The position numbers were made by a program, and so were the translations under genes. 64,000 nucleotides of DNA, from NCBI GenBank assembly GCA_945860545.1, contig CAMAQM010000006.1, positions 1 through 64,000 on the forward strand. Direction: 5' to 3'. The DNA is from Bifidobacterium breve (GTDB lineage Bacteria; Actinomycetota; Acidimicrobiia; Acidimicrobiales; Acidimicrobilacustridaceae). Shown here piece after piece: positions 25,030 to 32,984 of this stretch (position 1 is the first letter of the stretch; the number at the start of each line of letters is the position of its first letter). The notes beneath the pieces were generated by a model. The model was not told where the DNA came from. It did not search any database and saw only the letters and a program-made list of their open reading frames with translations.

Positions 25030-26592
25030 ATGTTCAACATCGCCGACCTGTTCGAGCAGTCCGTGGACGCCTGGGGGGACCGGGAGTACCTGGTGGACGA
25101 GCGGGTGCGTCGCACGTTCGCCGAGGTGGACGCCCGGGCCAACCAGCTCGCCCACCACCTCGCTTCGTGCGGTGTCGGTCCCGGGGACCACGTCGGGATC
25201 TACGCCTACAACCGGGCCGAGTGGGTCGAGACGTTGTTCGCCGTGTTCAAACTTCGCGCCGTGTGGATCAACATCAACTACCGCTACGTCGAGGACGAAC
25301 TCGCCTACCTGTTCGACAACGCCGATCTGGTTCACCTCGTGGTCGAGCCCGAGTTCGTCGAGCGTGCCGCCAAGGTTGCCCCCGGGTTGCCCATGACGGT
25401 GATCGGTGACGAGTTCGAGGCGGCGCTCGCCGCCCAGAGCCCCGAACGTGACTTCGCCCCCCGATCGGGCGATGACCGCTACATCCTGTTCACCGGCGGC
25501 ACCACCGGGATGCCCAAGGGCGTCGTGTGGCGACACGAGGACGTCGTGTACGCCCTCGGTGGCGGCATCGACATCATCAGCGGTCAACGACTTGAGGCTG
25601 ACGCCGACTTTGTGGCCAAGGGCGACGCCGGATTTCCGCTTGCGATCCACCCGCTGCCACCACTGATGCACGGCGCCAGCCAGTGGGCGGTGATGGGTCA
25701 GAGTTTCCTCGGCAACCGCATCGTGTTGCGCGAACGGTTCGACGCCGCCGGAGCGTGGCGAACCGTCGCCGACGAGGGAGCGAACCTCATCATGATCACC
25801 GGGGACGCCATGGCGCGTCCCTTGCTCGACGAACTCGATGTCAACGCCGACGCCTACGACCTGTCGTCGTTGTTCGCCGTGAGCTCGAGTGCGGTGCTGT
25901 TCTCCCAGACGTGCAAGGACGCGTTCCTGGACTACTTCCCGAACCTGGTCATCACCGACGCCATCGGTTCGTCCGAAGGCGGCGCCAACGGGGTGGCCAT
26001 GGTGTCAAAGGGTGTGACGATGAAGGGCGGGCCCACGGTCACGCCGGCTCGTGACGCCGTGGTCCTCGACGACGACCTGCGCCCCGTCGAACCCGGTTCC
26101 GGTCAGGTCGGACGTCTGGCCCGGTTCGGCAACGTTCCCATCGGCTACCACAAGGATCCCGAAAAGACGGCAGCCACGTTCGTCACCGGTCCCGACGGGG
26201 TCCGCTACGTCATTCCCGGCGACTTCGCCACCATCGAGGCGGACGGGTCGATCACGATGCTCGGGCGCGGGTCGGTGTCGATCAACACCGGTGGCGAGAA
26301 AGTGTTCCCCGAGGAAGTGGAGAACGCCCTCAAGGGTCACAAGTCCGTGTTCGACGCAACCGTGGTGGGCGTCCCCGACGAACGCTGGGGTGAACGGATC
26401 GTGGCCGTGGTGCAGGCCCGTGAGGGGACGACGCCGCAACTCGACGACATTCAGGACCACTGCCGCAACCACATTGCCGGCTACAAGTTGCCCCGGGATC
26501 TCGTGCTGGTCGACCAGATCGTGCGCTCCCCGGCCGGCAAGCCCGACTACCGCTGGGCCAAGGCCACCGCCATCGAGGCCCTCGGGGAGTGA
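25030..26592 (+). CDS. fadD19: steroid side-chain acyl-CoA ligase, FadD19-like
   Basis: 520 aa AMP-forming ligase. N-terminal DLFEQSVDAWGDREYLVD, ATP loop FTGGTTGMPKGVVWRHED, the TDAIGSSEGG motif, hinge LGRGSVSINTGGEKVFPEEVE, and C-terminal AGYKLPRDLVLVDQI with PAGKPDYRWAK. FadD19 activates C26/C27 or C24-branched steroid side-chain acids with CoA. The assignment rests on these motifs and on the divergent echA19 neighbour, as in mycobacteria. GGGGGAG before the ATG supports the start. The stop overlaps the racemase GTG (GTGA), so ligation and C25 epimerisation are coupled in one unit. Confidence 0.88.
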   Translation: MFNIADLFEQSVDAWGDREYLVDERVRRTFAEVDARANQLAHHLASCGVGPGDHVGIYAYNRAEWVETLFAVFKLRAVWININYRYVEDELAYLFDNADLVHLVVEPEFVERAAKVAPGLPMTVIGDEFEAALAAQSPERDFAPRSGDDRYILFTGGTTGMPKGVVWRHEDVVYALGGGIDIISGQRLEADADFVAKGDAGFPLAIHPLPPLMHGASQWAVMGQSFLGNRIVLRERFDAAGAWRTVADEGANLIMITGDAMARPLLDELDVNADAYDLSSLFAVSSSAVLFSQTCKDAFLDYFPNLVITDAIGSSEGGANGVAMVSKGVTMKGGPTVTPARDAVVLDDDLRPVEPGSGQVGRLARFGNVPIGYHKDPEKTAATFVTGPDGVRYVIPGDFATIEADGSITMLGRGSVSINTGGEKVFPEEVENALKGHKSVFDATVVGVPDERWGERIVAVVQAREGTTPQLDDIQDHCRNHIAGYKLPRDLVLVDQIVRSPAGKPDYRWAKATAIEALGE

Positions 26593-27710
26593 GCGTTCCC
26601 GACGCCGCTCCCACCGACCGCAGCGGTCCGCTTCGGGGGGTGCGGGTGGTCGAACTCGGGGGAATCGGGCCCGGCCCGCACGGCTGCGCCCTTCTCGCCG
26701 ACCTCGGCTGCGACGTCGTCACCATCGCCTCGCCGTCACAGGTCACCGGCGTCGACGTCTCACGTGAGGCCACCAACCCGTTGAGTCGCGGCAAGCGGTC
26801 CGTCGAGGTCGACCTCAAGACCGACAGCGGGGTGGCGGCGGTGCTCGAGTTGTGCGACCGCGCTGACGTGCTCGTCGATCCGTTTCGGCCAGGGGTGTGC
26901 GAGCGTCTCGGCATCGGCCCCGACGTGGTGTGCGCCCGCAACCCGCGACTGATCTTCGCCCGGCTCACCGGCTGGGGCCAGCACGGCCCCTACGCCCAAC
27001 AGGTCGGCCACGACATCAACTACCTCGCAACCAGTGGGGTGTTGTCGATGCTGGGCAACGAACCAGACGGGCCACCGACCGTGCCGTTGAACCTGCTCGC
27101 CGATTTCGCCGGGGGTGGGATGCTGCTGGCGCTCGGGGTGTCCGCCGCGCTGGCCGAACGGGCGTCGAGCGGTCGCGGCCAGGTGCTGGACGTGGCCATG
27201 GTGGACGGCCTCGCCGCCATCGCCGGGCCCTTCTTCCACGCGGTGGTCTCGGGAGCGTGGGGGCCTCGGGGCACCAACCTGCTCGACGGTGGCGCCCACT
27301 TCTACACGACCTACCGCACCGCTGATGATCGCTGGATGGCCGTTGGTGCCATCGAACCGCAGTTCTACGCCGCGCTCCTCGACGTGCTCGGTCTCCACGA
27401 CGACCCACCGCAGTGGGATCGTTCTGGGTGGCCGCAGTGGCGGGATCGTCTCGGCACAGTGTTCGCAGGTGAGACCCGTGACCACTGGGTCGACCGGTTC
27501 AGCGGGACGGACGCCTGTGTCAGTCCGGTCCTCGATCCGACAGAGGCGGTCGTCGACGCCCATCTGCGGGAGCGGCAGACCATTGTGGATGTCGGAGGGG
27601 TGCCCCAGTGGGGGCCGGCCCCCAGGTTCGGGCGGACACCTGGCGGGTCCGGTGCGGCGGTGCACCCCGGTGCCACCCCACTTGCCGAGGTGGTCGATTC
27701 CTGGGGGTGA
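26589..27710 (+). CDS. alpha-methylacyl-CoA racemase (CaiB/BaiF fold)
   Basis: 373 aa. It epimerises 2-methyl branched acyl-CoAs, so that the 25R form made by side-chain oxidation can enter beta-oxidation as 25S. Family landmarks: VVELGGIGPGPHGCALLADLG, LTGWGQHGPYAQQVGHDINYLA with the catalytic His in GHDINY, LNLLADFAGGG with the catalytic Asp, and GAIEPQFYA with the Glu seen in mycobacterial MCR. CoA transferases of this fold lack that set, so racemase is preferred. GTG start inside the FadD19-like stop. The downstream convergent gene is 21 bases away. Confidence 0.88.
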   Translation: MSVPDAAPTDRSGPLRGVRVVELGGIGPGPHGCALLADLGCDVVTIASPSQVTGVDVSREATNPLSRGKRSVEVDLKTDSGVAAVLELCDRADVLVDPFRPGVCERLGIGPDVVCARNPRLIFARLTGWGQHGPYAQQVGHDINYLATSGVLSMLGNEPDGPPTVPLNLLADFAGGGMLLALGVSAALAERASSGRGQVLDVAMVDGLAAIAGPFFHAVVSGAWGPRGTNLLDGGAHFYTTYRTADDRWMAVGAIEPQFYAALLDVLGLHDDPPQWDRSGWPQWRDRLGTVFAGETRDHWVDRFSGTDACVSPVLDPTEAVVDAHLRERQTIVDVGGVPQWGPAPRFGRTPGGSGAAVHPGATPLAEVVDSWG

Positions 27711-27731
27711 ACGGCCCGTCGAGGGCGATGA

Positions 27732-28451
27732 CTACAGCAGCTGTCCCGTCACGACCGGGCTGAGTTCGTAGGCCACCATCAGTTTCGACCGCCAGTCACA
27801 CACGAGATCCCCGGTGCGTTCCCTCCACGCCGCCACCCCGGGGTGTCGCGCGTCGCCCGGCGTCTGTGCAGACTCCCAGCGGGCCCAGTGCTCCCAGGTC
27901 GGGATCGACCACACCAGCACTGCTTCGGAATCGTTGACCAAGGCGGTGCGCCACGCCCCGAGCGTTGACCAGCCGAACTCGGTGGCGAGGGCCTGGCGGT
28001 GCTCGGCCACGAGCGCGAGGTACTCGGGCGCCGCCCCGGGCCGCAGCGCCACGAGCTCGTGGTAGTGGCATTCGGCCGGTTTCGGGTCGGCGAGCAGGTC
28101 GGCGAGCGTGGGGGAGTGGTCGGCTGCGACGAGCAGACGGTCGTATCCGCCGCTTCGGTAACTGGCCGCCTCGGCCCACCACGGTTCGAGGCTGGCGTCC
28201 TGGTGCTGGGGTCGGGCGAACTCGTGACGGAAATTGGCGGCCACCCCGTCCCAGCCTCCGGTGAACTCCCACAGGTTCATCGTCTGGGGCCAGCGTTCAG
28301 TGGAACCCACGGTGGAGAACACCCCGACGCACAACAATCCGCGTTCCTCTCGGGCTATCCGACCGAAGTTGGCGGTCATGTGGTGGTTGTAGGCGGCGCG
28401 GTTCGCTCCGAGGATGTCGATGGTTTCGTGCAGGTACAGCCGCTCGGTCAT
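27732..28451 (-). CDS. NIPSNAP-like tandem ferredoxin-barrel protein
   Basis: 239 aa. No catalytic motif. The pattern of two repeated alpha/beta units, each beginning with a strand followed by a long helix (LYLHETIDILGANRAAYNHHM and the later CHYHELVALRPGAAPEYLALV), fits the NIPSNAP/dimeric alpha-beta-barrel type. The second half includes LVWSIPTWEHWARWES. Such proteins bind small apolar ligands or act as non-redox mono-oxygenase-like catalysts, but none has a proven role in steroid breakdown. It lies 10 bases behind the SDR gene at 28462 and is probably cotranscribed with it. The family call is moderate. Confidence 0.6.
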   Translation of the reverse strand: MTERLYLHETIDILGANRAAYNHHMTANFGRIAREERGLLCVGVFSTVGSTERWPQTMNLWEFTGGWDGVAANFRHEFARPQHQDASLEPWWAEAASYRSGGYDRLLVAADHSPTLADLLADPKPAECHYHELVALRPGAAPEYLALVAEHRQALATEFGWSTLGAWRTALVNDSEAVLVWSIPTWEHWARWESAQTPGDARHPGVAAWRERTGDLVCDWRSKLMVAYELSPVVTGQLL

Positions 28452-28461
28452 GGTGTCCCCC

Positions 28462-29262
28462 TCACCGGCACACGGTGGCGCCGTCGACCATCAGTGACTC
28501 TCCGTTGACAAACGAGGCCCGGTCGCTGCACAACCACACGGCTGCCTGGGCGACCTCATCGGGCTGTCCGAGCGAGCCGCGCCCGACGCTGTTCACGATG
28601 AACTTGGCCGCACCGGGGTTGGCGTCCATGAACCCGCGGATCATGGGGGTGTCGGTGGTGCCGGGGCAGATGGCGTTGACCCGCACCCCGCTGCGGGCAT
28701 GTTCAATGGCAGCGCTCTTGGTGAGGCCCAACACCCCGTGCTTGGCTGCGGCGTAGTGGCCGAGACCTGCCACGCCGACGACGCCGGCCCCCGACGAGGT
28801 GTTCACAATTGCGCCCCGACCGGCTGGAGCCATGTGGCGCAGTTCGTGTTTGCAGCACAGGAACACCCCGGTGAGGTTCACCGCCAGCATGTGGTCCCAC
28901 TCGACGCGGCTCAGTTCGCTCAGCGGGGTCATGTCCCCACTGATGCCGGCGTTGTTGTGGGCGGCGTCGATCCGACCCCAGCGTGCCACCACCGTGTCGA
29001 CGAGCGCGGCGACGGCGTCCTCGTCGGTGACATCGAGGGTTGCCGCCTCGGCCCGTCCGCCACCGGCGACGATGCCGGCGGCCACCGCCTCAGCGGCCTC
29101 GGCGTTGGCGTCAGCAACCACCACGACCTCGGCGCCTTCGGTGGCGAAGAGTTCCGCACTCGCCGCCCCGATGCCGCCTCCGCCACCGGTGACAAGCACC
29201 ACGAAGCCGTCGGCCATGGCGGACCGTGGAGGTGCTGGGGGACGTGGATCGGGTGAAGCCAT
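28462..29262 (-). CDS. short-chain dehydrogenase/reductase
   Basis: 266 aa. Rossmann glycine motif VLVTGGGGGIGAASAELFA, NNAGISGDMTPLS, catalytic Ser in NTSSGAGVVG, YAAAKHGVLG (Tyr-x3-Lys), and NAICPGTTDTPMI. An Asp after the second strand (VVVADANAEAAE) points to NAD(H). The start at 29262 is chosen because a TACTGT box lies 6 nt before the ATG, the leaderless pattern used elsewhere in the window; the internal ATG at 29217 is the alternative. It is the first gene of a short leftward pair. This is the one divergent region of the island without the 19-bp operator. Substrate unknown. Confidence 0.85.
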   Translation of the reverse strand: MASPDPRPPAPPRSAMADGFVVLVTGGGGGIGAASAELFATEGAEVVVVADANAEAAEAVAAGIVAGGGRAEAATLDVTDEDAVAALVDTVVARWGRIDAAHNNAGISGDMTPLSELSRVEWDHMLAVNLTGVFLCCKHELRHMAPAGRGAIVNTSSGAGVVGVAGLGHYAAAKHGVLGLTKSAAIEHARSGVRVNAICPGTTDTPMIRGFMDANPGAAKFIVNSVGRGSLGQPDEVAQAAVWLCSDRASFVNGESLMVDGATVCR

Positions 29263-29328
29263 GGCCGCACAGTATCGGGTGGGGCATCATGGTCGCCGTC
29301 CGTCCACGCCGACACAGGGGGTCACGCC

Positions 29329-29676
29329 GTGGTCACACTCATCAGTCTTCTCCGCCGCAAGACCGGTCTCACCCACGAGGAGTTCCTCACCTACTGGCGC
29401 AACAACCACGGTCCGCTCATCGCCGCAAGCTCTGCGGCTCGTTACGCCCGGCGCTACACCCAGCACCCCCGGGCGGCGGGTCTCGGTGACGAAACGTGGG
29501 ACGGGGTGACCATTCAGGAGTTCGACTCGGTTGAGGCGTTCCACGCCCACATGGCCGAGGACGACTTCGGCGCCATGATGGCCGACCTCGAGAACTTCCT
29601 CGACACGTCGGCCATCGAGTGGGTGGTGTGTGACGAACCGGTCGTGGTGCTCGATGGAGACGGCGACCCGAGGTGA
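29329..29676 (+). CDS. EthD-domain protein
   Basis: 115 aa. Fits the EthD/dimeric alpha-beta-barrel family: VTLISLLRRKTGLTHEEFLTYWRNNHGPLI, with the conserved W-x-x-x-H-G at the end of the first helix, followed by ARRYTQHP and a second helix. EthD proteins accompany oxidative degradation systems, and their function is not settled. GTG start at 29329 behind ACAGGGGG. Its stop overlaps the GTG of the next gene by GTGA, so the two are coupled. It is one of three ferredoxin-like-barrel genes within 5 kb. Confidence 0.75.
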   Translation: MVTLISLLRRKTGLTHEEFLTYWRNNHGPLIAASSAARYARRYTQHPRAAGLGDETWDGVTIQEFDSVEAFHAHMAEDDFGAMMADLENFLDTSAIEWVVCDEPVVVLDGDGDPR

Positions 29677-30506
29677 ATCGTTGTGTGCTGGTCGCCGGTG
29701 GTGGGGTGCCGGGCACACCGGGAGCGATCGAGACGCTGGTGGCGTTGGCGAAACGTACCCGCACCGGGGTCCTCAACACGTTCCTCGCCAAAGGACTGTT
29801 CCGCTTCGACGACCCCGCCCACCTCGGCACCATCGGGTTGCAGCGTGACGACCTCCGCCTCGCCCGCGTTGACGTGCCCGGTGAGTTCACGGTGGTGGTG
29901 ACCGGCGTCGACGATGACGAGATCCCCGGCGGCATCCCCGACCACTGGGAACGGGTGGACCCCGGCGACCTCGGTTCGCTGCACCTGCCCGACGCGCCGT
30001 CGTTTCCCGGGCGGCCTGAGTTGTATGGGGTGATCGCCGCGGTGTGCGGTCCGCTCTACGGCGACGACCGGGTGCCGTTGTCACCGGTGCGTGCCGCAGG
30101 GGATCTCGCTTCGGCGTTGGGTACCGAAACCGTCGTCACTGCCAACGCCGGGCTGGCCGGTTTCTGGTTGGGCCGAACGTTCCCGACCCGTCACCCCGGT
30201 TCTGTGCGCCTCCCGGCTCGCGCCGGTCACGACGTGGTGGCCGAGGTGCTCGCATCGGAACCGGCGGTTGTCGTCGTGTGCGGTCCGGACGACGAGGTTC
30301 CCGAATTCGCCCCGACGGGGGGAGTGGTGGTCGTCGAGCACTGGTCGCCGACTGGCCCGCCGACCACCCCCGCCGACCGGGTGGCAGCGTTGACCAGGGC
30401 GTTGGGCATCGCGGGGGTGCATCACCTCGAGGTCGGGGTGGCCGTTGGCGACGTCGCCGATCTCGTGGCGGTGGCCGGGCCGATCGTGGCGTGGGGGCTC
30501 CGTTAG
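29673..30506 (+). CDS. degenerate ThDP-enzyme central-domain-like protein
   Basis: 277 aa, not firmly recognised. The segment RTGVLNTFLAKGLFRFDDPAHLGTIGLQ resembles the middle domain of acetolactate-synthase-type ThDP enzymes, which reads like TTLMAKG..P..HP..LG..G. A second Rossmann-like stretch is AGHDVVAEVLASEPAVVVVCGPDDEVPEF. The ThDP-binding GDG...N motif is missing, so no ThDP catalysis is expected. It starts at the GTG at 29673 inside the EthD stop. It could be a ligand-binding remnant or a half-enzyme needing a partner not in the window. Confidence 0.5.
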   Translation: MNRCVLVAGGGVPGTPGAIETLVALAKRTRTGVLNTFLAKGLFRFDDPAHLGTIGLQRDDLRLARVDVPGEFTVVVTGVDDDEIPGGIPDHWERVDPGDLGSLHLPDAPSFPGRPELYGVIAAVCGPLYGDDRVPLSPVRAAGDLASALGTETVVTANAGLAGFWLGRTFPTRHPGSVRLPARAGHDVVAEVLASEPAVVVVCGPDDEVPEFAPTGGVVVVEHWSPTGPPTTPADRVAALTRALGIAGVHHLEVGVAVGDVADLVAVAGPIVAWGLR

Positions 30507-30526
30507 GGCGTTGCCCGGCAGAGCAT

Positions 30527-31129
30527 TCAGGACCAGGCGGTGAGGAGTTCGTCGGTGGTGGTGAGCGTGGCGATGTACGCCAGCGCGTTGCGCAGCACGT
30601 CGTCACCGAAACTCGCCGGGATCCCGACCACGGCGTCGGTGACGACGACGGCGTCGAAACCTTCACCCACCGCCTCGATGACGAGACCGGGGATACCGAT
30701 GTTGAGTGACACGCCGGTGGCCACGACGGTCGTGACGCCGCGTTGGCGCAACTGATCGGCGAGGTCGGTGCCGGTGAAGGGGGTCAGGCCGTGGTGCCGT
30801 TCACTCACGATGTCCCCCGGTTCCGGCCCGAGGCCCCCGAGGAGTTCCGTCGACGGATCCCCGACACGCAACAGCGTGGGGTGCTCCGCAGCGGCGGCCA
30901 TGACCGGGAGGTCGAGGCGCGCCCCCGCACCGTCGGGGAGGATCGAGAACGTGCAGTGCACCACCGTCACCCCGTGGTTGCGTGCCGCGGCGAGGAGGGT
31001 CCGCACCCGGGTGTCGACACCGGCGGCGGCCACGGCATCGGTGAGGTAGCGGGAAGGGGCGAGGTCGCCGCACACGCCCCGCTGAAGTTCCATGGTGACG
31101 AGCGCCACCGAGGCCGTATCGGGAGTCAC
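30527..31129 (-). CDS. isochorismatase-family protein lacking catalytic Cys
   Basis: 200 aa. The fold is that of cysteine hydrolases: VALVTMELQRGVCGDLAP at the start, GVTVVHCTFSIL in the middle, and VVATGVSLNIGIPGLVIEAV near the end. The nucleophile position, normally TGVATNVCV, reads TGVSLNIGI, so Cys is replaced by Gly, and the first Asp of the triad is Glu in MELQRG. It is probably not an amidase of the usual kind. It lies divergent from the gene at 31238 with operator copy 6 between them. It may bind a ligand or have changed chemistry. Confidence 0.75.
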   Translation of the reverse strand: MTPDTASVALVTMELQRGVCGDLAPSRYLTDAVAAAGVDTRVRTLLAAARNHGVTVVHCTFSILPDGAGARLDLPVMAAAAEHPTLLRVGDPSTELLGGLGPEPGDIVSERHHGLTPFTGTDLADQLRQRGVTTVVATGVSLNIGIPGLVIEAVGEGFDAVVVTDAVVGIPASFGDDVLRNALAYIATLTTTDELLTAWS

Positions 31130-31159
31130 ACCGTGACGCTAGCCCGGCCGCCAACCCGC

Positions 31160-31178
31160 ATCTGATGGACCGTCAGAT
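31160..31178. promoter_or_regulatory. island operator, copy 6
   Basis: ATCTGATG-GAC-CGTCAGAT, one mismatch (C to T) in the left half. A TACGGT box (31185-31190) follows 6 nt downstream and would serve the gene at 31238. The site is 30 nt upstream of the leftward start at 31129. Confidence 0.7.
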
Positions 31179-31237
31179 ACGCGCTACGGTCCCCTGTCGG
31201 GCAGGTGTCGGCAGGCACCGCGAGGCGAGGGGGGTTC

Positions 31238-32032
31238 ATGGGCGACAAGGGCATCGAGTTGGGAACGTTGCTGTTCACCATGGTCGAACCCGACAAGGGC
31301 CACGAGGTGGAGTACAACCGCTGGTACGAGCGGGACCACTTCTACGCCGGCTGCATGGTGGGGGCGTACAACTTCGCCGGCGACCGGTTCGTGGCCACCG
31401 CCCGGCACAAGGCGTTGCGCTACCCGCTGGACTCGCCAATGACCCCGGACCCCGCATCGGGGTCGTATCTCGCCATCTACTGGGTCCTCGCCGGCCACCA
31501 CGACGAGTGGAACCGCTGGAGTGTCGACAACGTGCAGTGGTTGCACGCCAACGGCCGCATGTTCCCCAACCGCACCCACATCCACACCGTGCTCTACGAC
31601 CATGCCTGGTCCCTGCAGGCCACCGCCGACGGCACGCCCGTCGAACTCGCCCTCGACCGCGACTACCCGGGCCTTGTGGTCAACGTCGGGGAACTCGTGG
31701 GTGACGCCACCCACGCCGACATCGAGGAGTGGACCCGCGACGAGTGGGCGCCGCCGGCGATGATCTCCCCGTGGGGCCCGGACCTGATCGCGTCGTCCAC
31801 CCCGCTGCCGTTGTTGGACGATGCTCCAGCTGACGTGCCGCGGGTGGCCAACGCCGACCGGCGGTTCCTCCAGTTGCACTTCTGCACCTCCGATCCCGCT
31901 GACACGTGGGACGAGGGGTACGGCCGCTTCGGCGCCGAACTCGAAGCGTCGGGGCTCGCCACCCACCTGTGGTCGGCGCCGTTCATCCAGACGGTGTTCG
32001 GCACCGACACCTACACGGACCAGTTGTGGTGA
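31238..32032 (+). CDS. uncharacterised protein, possible dimeric alpha-beta-barrel duplication
   Basis: 264 aa, function not recognised. The N-terminal part (GTLLFTMVEPDKGHEVEYNRWYERDHFYAGCMVG) looks like a ferredoxin-like barrel unit with a conserved EYNRWYERDHF helix. A second unit may be FLQLHFCTSDPADTWDEGYGRFGAELEASG near the C-terminus. Trp and His are plentiful (YWVLAGHHDEWNRWSVDNVQWLH). The ATG at 31238 is chosen because GAGGGGGGTT precedes it. It is the first gene of a coupled rightward unit (31238-34365) behind operator copy 6, so it belongs to the island. Confidence 0.65.
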   Translation: MGDKGIELGTLLFTMVEPDKGHEVEYNRWYERDHFYAGCMVGAYNFAGDRFVATARHKALRYPLDSPMTPDPASGSYLAIYWVLAGHHDEWNRWSVDNVQWLHANGRMFPNRTHIHTVLYDHAWSLQATADGTPVELALDRDYPGLVVNVGELVGDATHADIEEWTRDEWAPPAMISPWGPDLIASSTPLPLLDDAPADVPRVANADRRFLQLHFCTSDPADTWDEGYGRFGAELEASGLATHLWSAPFIQTVFGTDTYTDQLW

Positions 32033-32976
32033 GCACGGCGGTGGCGCCCGTGGCGGGCAAACGGATCCTGGTCACCGGGGTGACCGGTTGGGTGGCCGGT
32101 CCGTTGGCGCGTGCGCTCGCCGCTGCGGGCAACGAGGTGTTCGGTGCGGCCCGGTTCCGCGACGAGGCGGCCCGCCATGCCCTCGCCGTCGACGGCGTGC
32201 AGCCGGTGCGCATTGACCTTGCCCGCTCCGACCTTGACGAGGTGCCCGCAGATCTCGACATCGTGTTGCACCTGGCGGTGGCCAAGGTCGACAGCTTCCC
32301 GTTGGCCATGGCGGTCAACGCCGAAGGATCCGCCGACCTCATGGAGGTGGCGGCGTCACGCAGCGACCGGTTGTCTGGGTTCCTGCACTGTTCGTCAACG
32401 GCGGTGTACCAGCCCCGCGACCATGATCGGCTCGTGGAGGGCGACGCGCTCGGTGACAGTCACCGGCCGATGCCGGGGATGCCGACGTACTCGATCTCAA
32501 AGATTGCCGCTGAGGTGCTGGTGGGCCATACCGCCAAACGGCTGGGGGTGCCGACGGTGGTGGCACGACTCAACGTCCCCTACGGCGACACCTGGGGGTG
32601 GCCGTTGTTCCACCTGTTGCTCATGGAACAGGGCTCACCGGTGCCGGTGCACGTGAACGCCCCCACCAGTTACACCCCCATCCACGCCGACGACATCGCG
32701 GCGTCCATCCCGTACCTGCTGACGCTGGCCTCGACGCCGGCGACCACCGTCAACTGGGGTGGGGACGAGGTGGTGTCCATTGAGGACTGGTGCACCGAGA
32801 TGGGTGCCCTCACCGGTTTGACCCCCACGTTTGCACCCACCGAGGCCACCATCGCCGCCATCGTTCCCGACCTGTCCCGCCTCCACGCCACCGGGTTCCA
32901 CACCCGCGTCGGGTGGCGAGAGGGGATTCGACGGCTCGTCACGGCGTCCCGCCCGGACCTGTTGGTGGCGGGGTAG
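32029..32976 (+). CDS. NAD-dependent epimerase/dehydratase (extended SDR)
   Basis: 315 aa. Extended-SDR pattern: ILVTGVTGWVAGPLARALAA at the N-terminus, DIVLHLAVAKVD, FLHCSSTAVYQP with the catalytic Ser, and TYSISKIAAEVLV (Tyr-x3-Lys). A substrate-side TSYTPIHADDIAAS follows. The GTG at 32029 overlaps the previous stop (TGGTGA). In steroid degraders this family includes 3-beta-hydroxysteroid dehydrogenase/isomerases, but the sequence does not decide between a steroid and a sugar or polyketide substrate. It is cotranscribed with the F420-type gene 8 bases downstream. Confidence 0.8.
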   Translation: MSTAVAPVAGKRILVTGVTGWVAGPLARALAAAGNEVFGAARFRDEAARHALAVDGVQPVRIDLARSDLDEVPADLDIVLHLAVAKVDSFPLAMAVNAEGSADLMEVAASRSDRLSGFLHCSSTAVYQPRDHDRLVEGDALGDSHRPMPGMPTYSISKIAAEVLVGHTAKRLGVPTVVARLNVPYGDTWGWPLFHLLLMEQGSPVPVHVNAPTSYTPIHADDIAASIPYLLTLASTPATTVNWGGDEVVSIEDWCTEMGALTGLTPTFAPTEATIAAIVPDLSRLHATGFHTRVGWREGIRRLVTASRPDLLVAG

Positions 32977-32984
32977 GGGACGTC

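Noticed and set aside
29263-29328. Search for the 19-bp operator in the divergent region between the SDR and EthD genes
   Set aside because: Nothing resembling CTGACG or CGTCAG at proper spacing was found; this region is the exception in the island.
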